Below, piece after piece: positions 43,674-52,813 of a stretch of 64,000 nucleotides of DNA. The stretch spans positions 496,001 through 560,000 of the forward strand of contig NZ_BAABWE010000001.1 in assembly GCF_040371755.1 (NCBI RefSeq), given 5' to 3'. This stretch comes from Bermanella sp040371755 (GTDB lineage Bacteria; Pseudomonadota; Gammaproteobacteria; Pseudomonadales; Oceanobacteraceae). The position numbers were made by a program, and so were the translations under genes. How positions within the stretch are numbered: the first letter of the stretch is position 1; each line of letters begins with the position of its first letter. The notes beneath the pieces were generated by a model. That model made no database searches. It was not told the DNA's origin and saw nothing but the letters and a program-made list of their open reading frames with translations.

Positions 43674-46115
43674 ATGGCAAAAGCGACACACCCTTCTTTG
43701 ACACCTGATCAATTAAGCATCCAAATTCCAAAAGACACCCTAACCTTTGAAAAAAGCAATGAGCTCACTCCTTATAATGGTGTATTAGGTCAAGACCGAG
43801 CCGTAAGCGCCATCCAATTTGGCGTAGCGATGGATCGACCGGGTTATAATGTGTACGTTATGGGTGATTCTGGCACTGGCCGCAGCTCATACATTACCGA
43901 GTACCTAAAAAGCGAAGCCAAGCGTCAAAACAGCCCGAGTGACTGGGCCTATGTGAACAATTTTGATAATAACCGCGAACCGCTAAAATTAGAGTTAGAA
44001 GCAGGCTTAGGCCAAGCCTTCAAAAAAGATTTAAACAGCCTAATTGATAGCCTGTTAGCAACCTTTCCTGCGGCGTTTGAACACCCAACTTATCAACAAA
44101 AGAAAAGCCTCATCGACCGAGATTTTAATTTACGGTATGACCGAGTCATTGACCGTATAGAACAATCTGCTTTAAAACTAAACATTGCTATGTACCGCGA
44201 TAGTACATCCATCAGTTTCACCCCTATGAAAGATGGAAAAAGTCTGGATGAAACCGAGTTTGCACAATTAGACGAAGCCACCCGTGAAGCATTCCACAAT
44301 AATATTCACGAGCTAGAAGGCCAGCTTAATGATGAACTCGTACCACTACCCCAATGGAAACGAGAAAGCACCGAAGATTTAAAAAAGTTAAATCAAGAAA
44401 CCATTGATGAAGCGGTCGTACCATTATTAAACCCGCTGCTTGAAAAATATGCAGAGCTTGCTGATATCGTCAGCTATTTGAACAAAATGAAAGAAAATCT
44501 GCATCGAACGGTCATTGCAGAGTTAACTGACGACCGTATTTTAGAAAGCCGTGAAGACAGTGCAAAACGCACGTTTCTTGAAGAAACTTACATGCCAAAT
44601 CTACTGGTCAGCCGCCAGCAAGATTCCGGCGCGCCAGTGGTTTATGAAGCTCACCCAAACTACGCCAACCTATTTGGTCGCATTGAATACACAAGCGACC
44701 AAGGTGCATTAGTGACGCACTACCGTAAAATTTGCCCCGGAGCATTGCACCGTGCTAACGGTGGTTATTTAATTGTGGACGCTGAAAAAATCTTGCACGA
44801 ACCCTTTGTTTGGGAAGCTCTAAAACGTGCCTTATCTTCGAATCAATTAAAAATTGAAAGCCCTTACAGTGAAATGGGCATGATCAGCACTACAACGTTA
44901 ATCCCTGAGTGGATTCCATTAAATGTTAAAATTGTGTTGATAGGCTCTCGTAGTACCTATTATCTACTACAAGATCTTGACGATGACTTTAACGAAATGT
45001 TTCGTGTACTGGTGGACTTCGATGATCACCTACCCTGTACAGCTGAACATATCGAATCTTTCTCCCGTTTATTACAAAGTCGCTGCGAAGAAAAAGAATA
45101 CGCACCTCTAAGCCGTGATGGCGTAATTCGCTTAATTAAACACAGTGCTCGCTTAGCTGAAGATCAACGTCAGTTAAGCGCACGCATTGGTGACTTATTT
45201 GAATTACTAGCAGAATCAGAATTCATTCGTAAATTAGCGCAAGATGAATGCATCAATGAGAAGCACATAAGCCGAGCTTTAGATGCAAAAGAGCAACGCA
45301 GTGGTCGCATTCAAAAAGAAATTCTAGATGATATCTTAGACGGCACCATACTAATTGACACTCAAGGGGAGGCCGTTGGTAAAATCAATGGTCTAACCGT
45401 ATTATCAATTGGCGACAACTCCTTTGGTGCCCCTGCACGAATCACCGCCACGGTTTATCCTGGTGGTCGCGGCATTGTCGATATCGAACGCGAAGCCAAT
45501 CTTGGACAAAATATTCATACCAAAGGTGTGATGATTTTAACCGGTTATCTTGGGCATACTTATGCTCAAGAATTTCCCCTTGAGGTTAGTGCTTCCATTG
45601 CAATGGAGCAAAGCTATGGCTATGTGGATGGTGACAGTGCATCACTAGCAGAAGCCTGCGCACTCATTAGCGCGTTGAGCCACACGCCAATTCATCAAAG
45701 TTTTGCTGTGACAGGCTCTATCAACCAGTATGGTGAGGTTCAAGCCGTTGGTGGTATTAATGAAAAAATCGAAGGATTTTTCGCCATATGCAAAGCCAGA
45801 GGTTTAAACTCAAAACAAGGGGTGCTAATTCCTGCATCAAATGTTAAACACCTAGTATTAAAACAAGAAGTGATTAATGCGGTTAGTAATGGCGACTTTT
45901 ATATTTACGGCATTGAATCGGTTGATCAGGCCTTAGAAATATTAACCGATAAAAATGCCGGTAAACTATCCAAGAAAGGTACTTTCCCTCGGGGCTCTGT
46001 CAATTACAAAGTATTAGAGCGACTTCGGGATATTTCGGACATTGGTCGTGAAGACGAACACCATGAGGATGAAAAGGAAAAAGAAGCCAAGGAGGCATCT
46101 ACTTCAAAAAAATAA
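43674..46115 (+). CDS. LonB-like ATP-dependent protease
   Basis: 813 residues from the ATG at 43674 (MAKATHPSLTPDQL), with GGAG about 11 bp upstream; a TTG at 43551 would add 41 poorly conserved residues. An N-terminal P-loop (GDSGTGRSS, preceded by YNGVLGQDRAVSAIQFG) in an AAA domain with a long helical insertion, LHRANGGYLIVDAE (Walker B region), and a C-terminal Lon protease domain with Ser in VDGDSASLAEACALISALS and Lys in GGINEKIEGFF. This is the COG1067 Lon-related group of Gram-negatives (E. coli YcbZ/LonH relatives), not the housekeeping Lon. Substrates unknown. Confidence 0.92.
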   Translation: MAKATHPSLTPDQLSIQIPKDTLTFEKSNELTPYNGVLGQDRAVSAIQFGVAMDRPGYNVYVMGDSGTGRSSYITEYLKSEAKRQNSPSDWAYVNNFDNNREPLKLELEAGLGQAFKKDLNSLIDSLLATFPAAFEHPTYQQKKSLIDRDFNLRYDRVIDRIEQSALKLNIAMYRDSTSISFTPMKDGKSLDETEFAQLDEATREAFHNNIHELEGQLNDELVPLPQWKRESTEDLKKLNQETIDEAVVPLLNPLLEKYAELADIVSYLNKMKENLHRTVIAELTDDRILESREDSAKRTFLEETYMPNLLVSRQQDSGAPVVYEAHPNYANLFGRIEYTSDQGALVTHYRKICPGALHRANGGYLIVDAEKILHEPFVWEALKRALSSNQLKIESPYSEMGMISTTTLIPEWIPLNVKIVLIGSRSTYYLLQDLDDDFNEMFRVLVDFDDHLPCTAEHIESFSRLLQSRCEEKEYAPLSRDGVIRLIKHSARLAEDQRQLSARIGDLFELLAESEFIRKLAQDECINEKHISRALDAKEQRSGRIQKEILDDILDGTILIDTQGEAVGKINGLTVLSIGDNSFGAPARITATVYPGGRGIVDIEREANLGQNIHTKGVMILTGYLGHTYAQEFPLEVSASIAMEQSYGYVDGDSASLAEACALISALSHTPIHQSFAVTGSINQYGEVQAVGGINEKIEGFFAICKARGLNSKQGVLIPASNVKHLVLKQEVINAVSNGDFYIYGIESVDQALEILTDKNAGKLSKKGTFPRGSVNYKVLERLRDISDIGREDEHHEDEKEKEAKEASTSKK

Positions 46116-46134
46116 CGCCACAATATCCCAACAG

Positions 46135-46157
46135 TAAGGCCAGTAATGCTGGCCTTA
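46135..46157 (+). terminator. Terminator of the LonB-like gene
   Basis: TAAGGCCAG-TAATG-CTGGCCTTA, followed by a TTTCCCTCTCTTT pyrimidine tail. Confidence 0.65.
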
Positions 46158-46291
46158 TTTCCCTCTCTTTCTGGCTAAATAAGCATTCCTTTGCCATAGT
46201 TAAATGACCACTCACTCTTGGTATGTAGCGTGATTTTTTATAACCAAATAATCACATTTTTATATTCCATAGGTCTCAAGGGTTTTAAAAA

Positions 46292-46723
46292 ATGATTTCG
46301 GCCCCTGTAAACCCCGAATTTGAAGGCTTACACATTCTCGTAGTTGAAGATAATCCCATCAATTACATGGTAATTGAGCAGTACCTACTGAAAATGGGCT
46401 GTGTAATAAAATGGGGAGACACAGGAGAAAAAGGCTTTGAACTTTTTAAAGAACACCGCTTTCATTGTGTATTCATGGATTGTATGCTCCCCGGTATGAG
46501 CGGACTAGAATGCACAGAACATATCCGTCATCACGAAAAAAACAATCAATTAACCGCCACACCTGTGATTGCCTTAACTGCAGACATTCGTGACAGTAAC
46601 CGCACCGCATGCATGGAGTGTGGTATGAATGACTTCCTAGGGAAACCATTTAAGTTCAATGACTTAACCCATATGCTGAATTTATGGGTTAATCCTAAAA
46701 ATCCAAAGCAAAAGTCATTATAA
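46292..46723 (+). CDS. Single-domain response regulator
   Basis: 143 residues, receiver only: acidic pair ED at 19-20, phospho-acceptor Asp63 in FMDCMLPGMSGL, Thr in VIALTAD and switch Lys in FLGKPFKF. No output domain. It lies 82 bp upstream of a hybrid histidine kinase with a similar C-terminal receiver, so it may be a phosphate acceptor or sink for that kinase. AAGGG precedes the ATG. Confidence 0.92.
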   Translation: MISAPVNPEFEGLHILVVEDNPINYMVIEQYLLKMGCVIKWGDTGEKGFELFKEHRFHCVFMDCMLPGMSGLECTEHIRHHEKNNQLTATPVIALTADIRDSNRTACMECGMNDFLGKPFKFNDLTHMLNLWVNPKNPKQKSL

Positions 46724-46805
46724 TATGAGGTAATGCGCAAATAATAATGTTTGGGTGTCTATACTTACAATTGCACCCTTGTTGTACGGGTTATGGAGGA
46801 TCTAG

Positions 46806-48479
46806 ATGGACCCAGGTGATGATCTGCTATTTGGTGATGAAACAGAATTCACCTCTGATGATTCCGTTGTGGAATCAAGCAGTACAGATCAAGATTACCT
46901 TGTTTTGGTAGTAGATGACGACGAGTACGTTCATCAACTAACCAAAATGGTTTTGCGTGGCTTCGAATTTGATGGCAGCCCTATTCAGCTGGCCAGCGCC
47001 ATGAGCGCCAAAGAAGCCATTGATTACCTGTCTCAACACGATAATGTAGCCGTTGCATTGGTTGATGTGGTCATGGAAACCGATGACGCAGGCCTAGAGT
47101 TAGTCAATCACATACGTAACGAATACAACAACAACGAAATCCGCTTATTAATACGCACCGGGCAACCAGGTGCGGCCCCAGAAGAGTCTGTTTTTCAAGA
47201 TTACGATATTAATGACTACCTAAGTAAAACAGATATCACCGCACACAAACTAAGAATGGCACTGTTAAACGCCCTGCGCTCTTATCGTGATATTAAACAC
47301 GCAGCTGAATTACAGCGTCAAATTATGTCAGCGGAGCAAGACTCTCGCACTGCGGAAGCTGCATCCGAAGCTAAATCTCAATTTTTAGCTCATATGAGCC
47401 ATGAAATTAGAACACCGTTAAACGGTATCATTGGTATTGCGGATATTTTATCCCAAACTCAACTTACTGATGAACAATCAAAATATGTCACAACCATAGA
47501 GAAATCCGGTGAAACGTTATTATCAATTATTAATGACATATTAGATTTTTCTAAAATTGAAGCCGGAAAACTAGAACTAGAGATCATTAACTTTTCATTA
47601 AGAGAAATCTGCGAGTCCTTAGAAGATATCTTTGTGGCTCAATTGAAAGAGAAAAACCTTAAATATACGTTTGATATTGATCCTCATATCCCAGAATTTT
47701 TACATGGGGACCCTCTTCGTATTAAACAAATTTTATTAAACCTAATTAGTAACGGCTTGAAATTCACATCTACAGGCGGCATTCACTTAGATGTTCGTTG
47801 CCTAAAAAGCCAACCAAACATTGAACTTGAATTTAGGGTAATAGATACCGGTATTGGTATTCCTCAAGATAAACTCAACACCTTATTTGAAGCCTTTACC
47901 CAAGTAGACTCTTCTACTACCCGCAAATATGGCGGTACAGGCTTGGGGTTAAAAATTAGTAAACGCTTAATAGAATTAATGCAGGGCCGTATTTATGTTG
48001 AAAGTAAATTGGAAGAAGGTTCCACTTTCATATTCACCATAACCCTTTCAGAAGGCGCAGCAATACAAAAAGAGCAGGTACATGAACACGTATCTGCCTT
48101 ACCGCTAGCAAATAATCGCATTTTAGTGGCAGAAGACAACCGTACGAATCAACTGGTTATCTCCGCCATGCTTAAACGTTTAGGATATGAATTTGATATC
48201 GCAGAGAATGGCGAAGAAGCCATTCTCGCTTTAGATAAAACCCAATACTGCATGGTTTTAATGGACTGCCAAATGCCCGTACTTGATGGCATAAGTGCAA
48301 CAAAACGCATTCGTCTCAACAAAAAGCTTTCTCACCTTCCTGTTATCGCTTTAACAGCAGGAGCTACCGAAGCAGAACAAAAAGAATGTTTTGCTGCGGG
48401 TATGAGTGACTTTCTAAGTAAACCCATTAAGCTAGAGATACTTAAATCTACTATAGCCAAGTGGGAATTTAAACAATAA
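46806..48479 (+). CDS. Cytoplasmic hybrid histidine kinase (REC-HisKA-HATPase-REC)
   Basis: 557 residues, no membrane helix. N-terminal receiver (about 30-155, VLVVDDDEYVHQL and VALVDVVME), a short coiled coil, HisKA with LAHMSHEIRTPLNGI (His about 201), HATPase with LLNLISNGLKFT, DTGIGIP and GGTGLGLKIS, and a C-terminal receiver (about 435-552, ILVAEDNRTN, LMDCQMPVLDG, FLSKP). Input comes through the N-terminal receiver rather than a sensor domain. The first receiver is of the DUF3369-associated type seen in PDE/kinase proteins. A perfect GGAGG lies 6 bp before the ATG. Confidence 0.92.
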   Translation: MDPGDDLLFGDETEFTSDDSVVESSSTDQDYLVLVVDDDEYVHQLTKMVLRGFEFDGSPIQLASAMSAKEAIDYLSQHDNVAVALVDVVMETDDAGLELVNHIRNEYNNNEIRLLIRTGQPGAAPEESVFQDYDINDYLSKTDITAHKLRMALLNALRSYRDIKHAAELQRQIMSAEQDSRTAEAASEAKSQFLAHMSHEIRTPLNGIIGIADILSQTQLTDEQSKYVTTIEKSGETLLSIINDILDFSKIEAGKLELEIINFSLREICESLEDIFVAQLKEKNLKYTFDIDPHIPEFLHGDPLRIKQILLNLISNGLKFTSTGGIHLDVRCLKSQPNIELEFRVIDTGIGIPQDKLNTLFEAFTQVDSSTTRKYGGTGLGLKISKRLIELMQGRIYVESKLEEGSTFIFTITLSEGAAIQKEQVHEHVSALPLANNRILVAEDNRTNQLVISAMLKRLGYEFDIAENGEEAILALDKTQYCMVLMDCQMPVLDGISATKRIRLNKKLSHLPVIALTAGATEAEQKECFAAGMSDFLSKPIKLEILKSTIAKWEFKQ

Positions 48480-48500
48480 AGCCAAACAGCTTTATTGTTT
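48471..48500 (+). terminator. Terminator overlapping the end of the hybrid kinase gene
   Basis: AAACAATAAAGC and GCTTTATTGTTT form a perfect 12-bp stem with a 6-base loop; the stop codon lies inside the left arm. Confidence 0.7.
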
Positions 48501-48836
48501 AATATGCTTATAAACTCGTTAATCCGCCTTGTCTTAAATACTCTTGAATCGCATCCTCCCCAGTAAAAATCAAATTCATCATCTTTAACAATTTTATATT
48601 TATAGTTATTAAAAATTAAATGGATGTACTCTGAATTAAGTTATGCACAGTCTATTTTTTATCATTTTTTTAGACAAACTTTTTATGATCCAGCTGTACA
48701 CATAGGATTCAATATATGAATAATTTACAAAAAAAATCTAGTTAGAACATTCACTCATGAACAATGGATATTTCTGGAAATAACGACATAACCCGCCTAG
48801 ATTAAGTGATCACATTCAATGATAAAAAGGTGTCGA
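48501..48836. other. Intergenic region without recognised features
   Basis: About 335 bp, AT-rich, no gene seen; includes the leader of the next small gene. Confidence 0.5.
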
Positions 48837-49124
48837 ATGTCAGAAATGAACCCAATTGTAAGCACAATCGTTCAACACATCATGGTCAATGACAATGACC
48901 CCAATGCGTGGCGCAACGAACTTATCCGCAATCATTTCTTTAGCGCACAAGAAGGTAAAGACTTGTCTGACCGAGAAGTATCCTTGGTGCATCACGCCCT
49001 TTTAACCCAAAAGTTTAGCCAAATGAGTAGCGAGCAATTATTGGATGAATCCATAAGACTAGATTTACAATATCACGTAAATTTAGAAAGCGAACAGTTC
49101 CAAATAGGAGCCATTGGTTATTAA
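48837..49124 (+). CDS. Hypothetical 95-residue protein
   Basis: Start at the ATG at 48837 (MSEMNPIVSTIVQHIM), with AAAAAGGTG 5-13 bp upstream. Soluble, acidic and helical, with WRNELIRNHFFSAQEGKDLSD and LVHHALLTQKFSQM. No family recognised. Ends at a hairpin shared with the convergent Fur-box gene. Confidence 0.72.
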   Translation: MSEMNPIVSTIVQHIMVNDNDPNAWRNELIRNHFFSAQEGKDLSDREVSLVHHALLTQKFSQMSSEQLLDESIRLDLQYHVNLESEQFQIGAIGY

Positions 49125-49142
49125 AATCACTAGGCAATATGG

Positions 49143-49175
49143 GTGTAGCAGACAAGTATTACTTGCCTGCTACAC
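49143..49175. terminator. Hairpin between convergent genes
   Basis: GTGTAGCAGACAAGT-ATT-ACTTGCCTGCTACAC, a 15-bp stem with one mismatch. It overlaps the last codons of the minus-strand gene, has no strong T run, and may act on both strands. Confidence 0.55.
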
Positions 49176-49649
49176 AACAAACATATCATCCACATACTCC
49201 ATGTAACTCTGCCTTAGCACCCTCTGACTTTCTTCCTTAATATTGCCAGCTAATTGTGACTTATTCATAGATTCCAAAAATGTTTTTAGCTGGTTAAAAG
49301 TGGCTTTAATTTCAAGCACAGCTAGCTCCAACACTTTTGACGAAGGCTTAGGCTGACTAACCAAACTTAATAAACGAAAATGAGCATGGCTATAGTAATA
49401 CTCAGCCTCTTTCTTTTTACCCTGTTTATACAAGGCATGAGCTGTGTTATGGCATGACAGTACAAATAAATGAAGAATGGTATTAAGCTCTTTATCGCCT
49501 CTTTCTAGCCATGGCTCGATAATATCCACACTTTTTGCAAAACCTTTACTGGCTTTCTTAAACTCCTTTTGGTGGTAGAGTTGATCAGCATTGAGTGTAT
49601 GTGATTCCCAATCTTGCAGTACTTCCTGTATATTTTTAGGGTTTTTCAT
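49170..49649 (-). CDS. Hypothetical TPR-like helical protein behind a Fur box
   Basis: 159 residues from the ATG at 49649, chosen because AAAGG lies 7-11 bp upstream; a GTG at 49664 would start inside the Fur palindrome. The protein is all-helical with paired helices typical of TPR/alpha-solenoid folds (ADQLYHQKEFKKASKGFAKS, HNTAHALYKQGKKKEAEYYY), and a C-terminal MEYVDDMFVV. No named family is recognised with confidence. Its promoter region is a 47-bp palindrome centred on a perfect Fur site, so iron repression is expected. Divergent from the SirB2-like gene and near feoAB. Confidence 0.8.
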   Translation of the reverse strand: MKNPKNIQEVLQDWESHTLNADQLYHQKEFKKASKGFAKSVDIIEPWLERGDKELNTILHLFVLSCHNTAHALYKQGKKKEAEYYYSHAHFRLLSLVSQPKPSSKVLELAVLEIKATFNQLKTFLESMNKSQLAGNIKEESQRVLRQSYMEYVDDMFVV

Positions 49650-49653
49650 AATT

Positions 49654-49700
49654 GCCTTTAACACTTAAATGATAATCATTATCATTTAAGTGTTAAAGGC
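49654..49700. promoter_or_regulatory. 47-bp perfect palindrome containing a consensus Fur box
   Basis: Arms of 23 bp are exactly complementary around a central C at 49677 (left arm starts GCCTTTAACACTTAAATGAT). The core TGATAATCATTATCA (49670-49684) is a perfect 7-1-7 Fur site. The two ends read TTAAAGGC on both strands, so each side carries an AAAGG; on the minus side this is the ribosome binding site of the TPR-like gene. Confidence 0.85.
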
Positions 49701-49747
49701 TTCGGTTGTCAAGAAACATTACACATAATTAATATAGGAATACCAAT

Positions 49748-50140
49748 TTGGAATCTTTATACCTACCACTCAGACATACTCACCTACTATTTGTGACCAT
49801 TAGTATTTTATTTTTTATCGTACGAGGTGGTTTCAGTATCACAGGAAAACAGTGGCAAGAACGAAAAGGAGTGAAAATTGCCGCCCATTCAATTGATACT
49901 TTATTGTTATTAACGGGGGTTAGCTTGATGTTTGCCACTGGTTTTTTCCCTCCAGAGCAGGCATGGCTAACCGCTAAGTTAGTTTTGCTAGTGGGTTATA
50001 TTATGTTTGGTATTCAAACAATGAAAAACCCATCAATCATGAAACGCAGAAGCTATTATGCCGCAGCTATTATTTGTGTATTGTTTATGGTCACTATCGC
50101 CAGAAGCCATCACCCATTAGGGTTGTTTAGTGTTCTTTAG
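49748..50140 (+). CDS. SirB2-family membrane protein
   Basis: 130 residues, four membrane helices. HTHLLFVTISILFFIVRG, AAHSIDTLLLLTGVSLM and WLTAKLVLLVGYIMFGI match the SirB2 family, where conserved His residues (HTH, AHSIDT) line the helices. The start is a TTG at 49748 preceded by AGGAA; no ATG fits. The family was named for an effect on Salmonella invasion gene expression, but its biochemical role is unknown. It shares the Fur palindrome with the divergent gene. Confidence 0.85.
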   Translation: MESLYLPLRHTHLLFVTISILFFIVRGGFSITGKQWQERKGVKIAAHSIDTLLLLTGVSLMFATGFFPPEQAWLTAKLVLLVGYIMFGIQTMKNPSIMKRRSYYAAAIICVLFMVTIARSHHPLGLFSVL

Positions 50141-50144
50141 GCAC

Positions 50145-50175
50145 AAAAAAGCCCGACTCTTTCGAGTCGGGCTTT
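50145..50175 (-). terminator. Terminator of feoAB
   Basis: AAAGCCCGACTC-TTTC-GAGTCGGGCTTT stem; on the minus strand it is followed by six T, on the plus strand by a weaker tail. Confidence 0.88.
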
Positions 50176-50187
50176 CACATTGAACCA

Positions 50188-52455
50188 TTACTTTACCTGA
50201 ACCAGTGGAATCAGGTTTTCTTTCGCTGCTTGACGCTTACCCGAACGTAAAATCCAAACTGTAAGTAAACTTTGCCATAACAATAGACTGATAACCCAAA
50301 TAGCTGAAGACGTAGGATGTAAACTCCACATGGCAATTTGATACACACCCACAGCTAAAACATAGGCCACACTAAACGACCAAAGCATACTAAACCCTGC
50401 CCAGTAATTACCATGCTCTTTAACAATAGCTCCCACAGTGGCCACACATGGCATATAAAGTAAAATAAACAATAAGTAACTAAAGGCAGCCCAAGGCGTC
50501 ACAAAAAAGGTTTGCAAAGCACCCAGCGTGGTGACTTGAATTTCTTGGCTAGCTGCTATGGTTTGAGTGTCATTCAAATCCCCCATATCAAGCCCTAATG
50601 GGTCAGTAAGATTAGATAGCACATCCATCACATTTACAGGAATGGTTGCAAAAGCTTCACCGATGGCATCAACAAGATTAAACTCTTCAACTGTCGACTC
50701 CCCTTTTGAATACAACGCATCTAAGGTCCCAACCACCACTTCTTTTGCAAACAAACCAGTAAAAATACCAACTGTTGCTGGCCAGTTATCCTCTTCAATA
50801 CCCATTGGCGTAAAGATAGGTGTAATGGTTTTACCCACTTCTGATAGCACAGAGTTTTCTTGGTTTTCATTACCAAACGAGCCATCAGTACCAACTGAGT
50901 TCAACACATTAAGCACAATCACCACCAGCACAATGGCTTTACCTGCACGCATTACAAAGCCCTTCAAGCGATGCCAAGTATGCATAAACAAATTACGAGT
51001 AGTAGGCAATAAATACGGAGGCAACTCCATAATAAATGAACTACCCTGTGCTGGAAGCATGAATCGGCGCATTAAGAATGCCGTTAATACAGCCACCGCA
51101 ATACCAATCAAATACAATGCGAATACGATATTTTGACCATTCTCAGGAAAAAAGGCTGCTGCAAATAACGCATACACAGTTAAACGGGCACCACATGACA
51201 TGAACGGTGCCATCATAGTGGTTACTAAACGATCCCCTTCTCTGTTTAGGGTTCTTGCCGCCATTACCGCAGGAACATTGCAGCCAAAACCTACTATCAA
51301 AGGAACAAACGCCTTACCGGGCAGACCCAGTGAGCGCATCATGCGATCAATAATAAACGCTGCGCGAGCCATATAGCCCACATCTTCTAAAAATGAGAGG
51401 GCCAAAAACAAGGCCGCAATAACAGGTATGAAACTCGCTACTAGCTGAATGCCCCCGCCAACACCATCGGCTATAAAGGTAGTAAGCCATTCAGGCGAAC
51501 CAATCGCTGAAAGTAGCCACCTTGGGGTTTCTACAAAAATTGCGGCGGCGGTTAAATCAAAAAAATCGATGAATGCACTGCCAAAATTAATAGCAAACAA
51601 AAACAATAAATACATCACCCCTAAAAATATGGGCAGTGCCAGCACACGATTCAATACTAAATCATCAATGCGCTCACCTATGGTTTTCTTTTCATGATGA
51701 TGCTGCTGAATGACATCATTACAGACATCATCCACCCATGCGTACCGAGACTGAATCAACTCAGAACTAGCTGACTCTAATGGCACATGATCAAAGTCAT
51801 CTGGGTATTTAGCCTGCTCTAACAATAATGTGGCAAGTAATGGAGACGCTTCAGGATTATTGTGGATTAAGTGAGATTGCAAATCACTTAATTGACGTTC
51901 AATTTCAGTTGAAAAGTCATAAGGCCGAGATAAACATGCACCCTTTTGAATACGATTTTCAATCATATCCATCAATGTGACTAAACCATCACCACGTGAG
52001 GCAATTAAAGGAATCACAGGGCAGCCTAAGCGCTCTGCAAGCACTTGATGATCTAGGTGCATACCTTTGTTGTGGGCCACATCAACCATGTTTAACGCCA
52101 CAATCATCGGGATACCCGCGTCATATAATTGCGAGGTCAAATACAGGCCACGTTCTAAACTAGATGCATCTAGGACATTAATGATTAAGTCAGCCTCTTT
52201 ATTTAAAATAAACTGCTGCGCAATTTGCTCGTCAAGTGAGTCCCCTTGCACATCCGCAATAACACTGTAGGTGCCGGGTAAATCAACAACTTCATATTCC
52301 GTCTGAGCATGGAAATATGAACCACTTTTACGCTCAACCGTTACACCGGGCCAGTTCCCAACACGCTGGCGAGTACCGGTTAATGCATTAAATAAGGTTG
52401 TTTTACCGCAATTTGGGTTACCAACTAAGCCAATGGTGTAACCTTTCTCAATCAT
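50188..52455 (-). CDS. feoB: Ferrous iron transporter FeoB
   Basis: 755 residues. N-terminal G domain: G1 VGNPNCGKTTLFN (about 10-22), G3 DLPGTYS, G4 NMVD; then a helical GDI-like domain and a membrane part with two Gate/Nucleoside-recognition repeats (FVPLIVGFGCNVPAVMAAR, with its Cys, and the later GIFTGLFAKEVVVGTL). Imports Fe(II) across the inner membrane. Overlaps feoA by 4 bp. Confidence 0.97.
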   Translation of the reverse strand: MIEKGYTIGLVGNPNCGKTTLFNALTGTRQRVGNWPGVTVERKSGSYFHAQTEYEVVDLPGTYSVIADVQGDSLDEQIAQQFILNKEADLIINVLDASSLERGLYLTSQLYDAGIPMIVALNMVDVAHNKGMHLDHQVLAERLGCPVIPLIASRGDGLVTLMDMIENRIQKGACLSRPYDFSTEIERQLSDLQSHLIHNNPEASPLLATLLLEQAKYPDDFDHVPLESASSELIQSRYAWVDDVCNDVIQQHHHEKKTIGERIDDLVLNRVLALPIFLGVMYLLFLFAINFGSAFIDFFDLTAAAIFVETPRWLLSAIGSPEWLTTFIADGVGGGIQLVASFIPVIAALFLALSFLEDVGYMARAAFIIDRMMRSLGLPGKAFVPLIVGFGCNVPAVMAARTLNREGDRLVTTMMAPFMSCGARLTVYALFAAAFFPENGQNIVFALYLIGIAVAVLTAFLMRRFMLPAQGSSFIMELPPYLLPTTRNLFMHTWHRLKGFVMRAGKAIVLVVIVLNVLNSVGTDGSFGNENQENSVLSEVGKTITPIFTPMGIEEDNWPATVGIFTGLFAKEVVVGTLDALYSKGESTVEEFNLVDAIGEAFATIPVNVMDVLSNLTDPLGLDMGDLNDTQTIAASQEIQVTTLGALQTFFVTPWAAFSYLLFILLYMPCVATVGAIVKEHGNYWAGFSMLWSFSVAYVLAVGVYQIAMWSLHPTSSAIWVISLLLWQSLLTVWILRSGKRQAAKENLIPLVQVK

Positions 52456-52691
52456 AGTTTATCAACCTTCACACCTTTGGCTTCTTCACGACGCAAGCTC
52501 AAATTAAATCCTCTTAAGCGAATTTCAATAGGGTCCCCAAGCGGTGCAACACGTGTAACCTGAAAGCGTGTACCTGGGGTTAAGCCTAAAACCATTAATC
52601 TTTGAACCTGACTAGAACCCTCCAATGAGCCAACATTATTGGAAATTATTGCTGAATCACCCACTTTTAGGTCTTGAAATAACATAGACAT
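52452..52691 (-). CDS. feoA: Ferrous iron transport protein FeoA
   Basis: 79 residues (77 if the second ATG at 52685 is used; GAGG sits about 10 bp before the first). SH3-like FeoA domain: LKVGDSAII, LMVLGLTPGTRFQVTR, GDPIEIRLRGFNLSLRREEA. Cytoplasmic partner of FeoB. First gene of feoAB; no feoC is seen. A Fur-like site lies 30-44 bp upstream. Confidence 0.95.
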   Translation of the reverse strand: MSMLFQDLKVGDSAIISNNVGSLEGSSQVQRLMVLGLTPGTRFQVTRVAPLGDPIEIRLRGFNLSLRREEAKGVKVDKL

Positions 52692-52720
52692 GGAAGTACC
52701 TCAAAACAAAACTACCGTAA

Positions 52721-52735
52721 TGATAATACTTCTCA
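52721..52735. promoter_or_regulatory. Fur-like site upstream of feoAB
   Basis: TGATAATACTTCTCA matches the 7-1-7 Fur pattern perfectly in the left half and at five of seven in the right. A second ATGATAAT half-site follows at 52743-52750. Confidence 0.6.
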
Positions 52736-52813
52736 TAAGGAAATGATAATAAATAGATGTATTTATTACATTAAAATGAAGAAGCTCTGCCTATCTTGAT
52801 GCAGAGCAAACAA

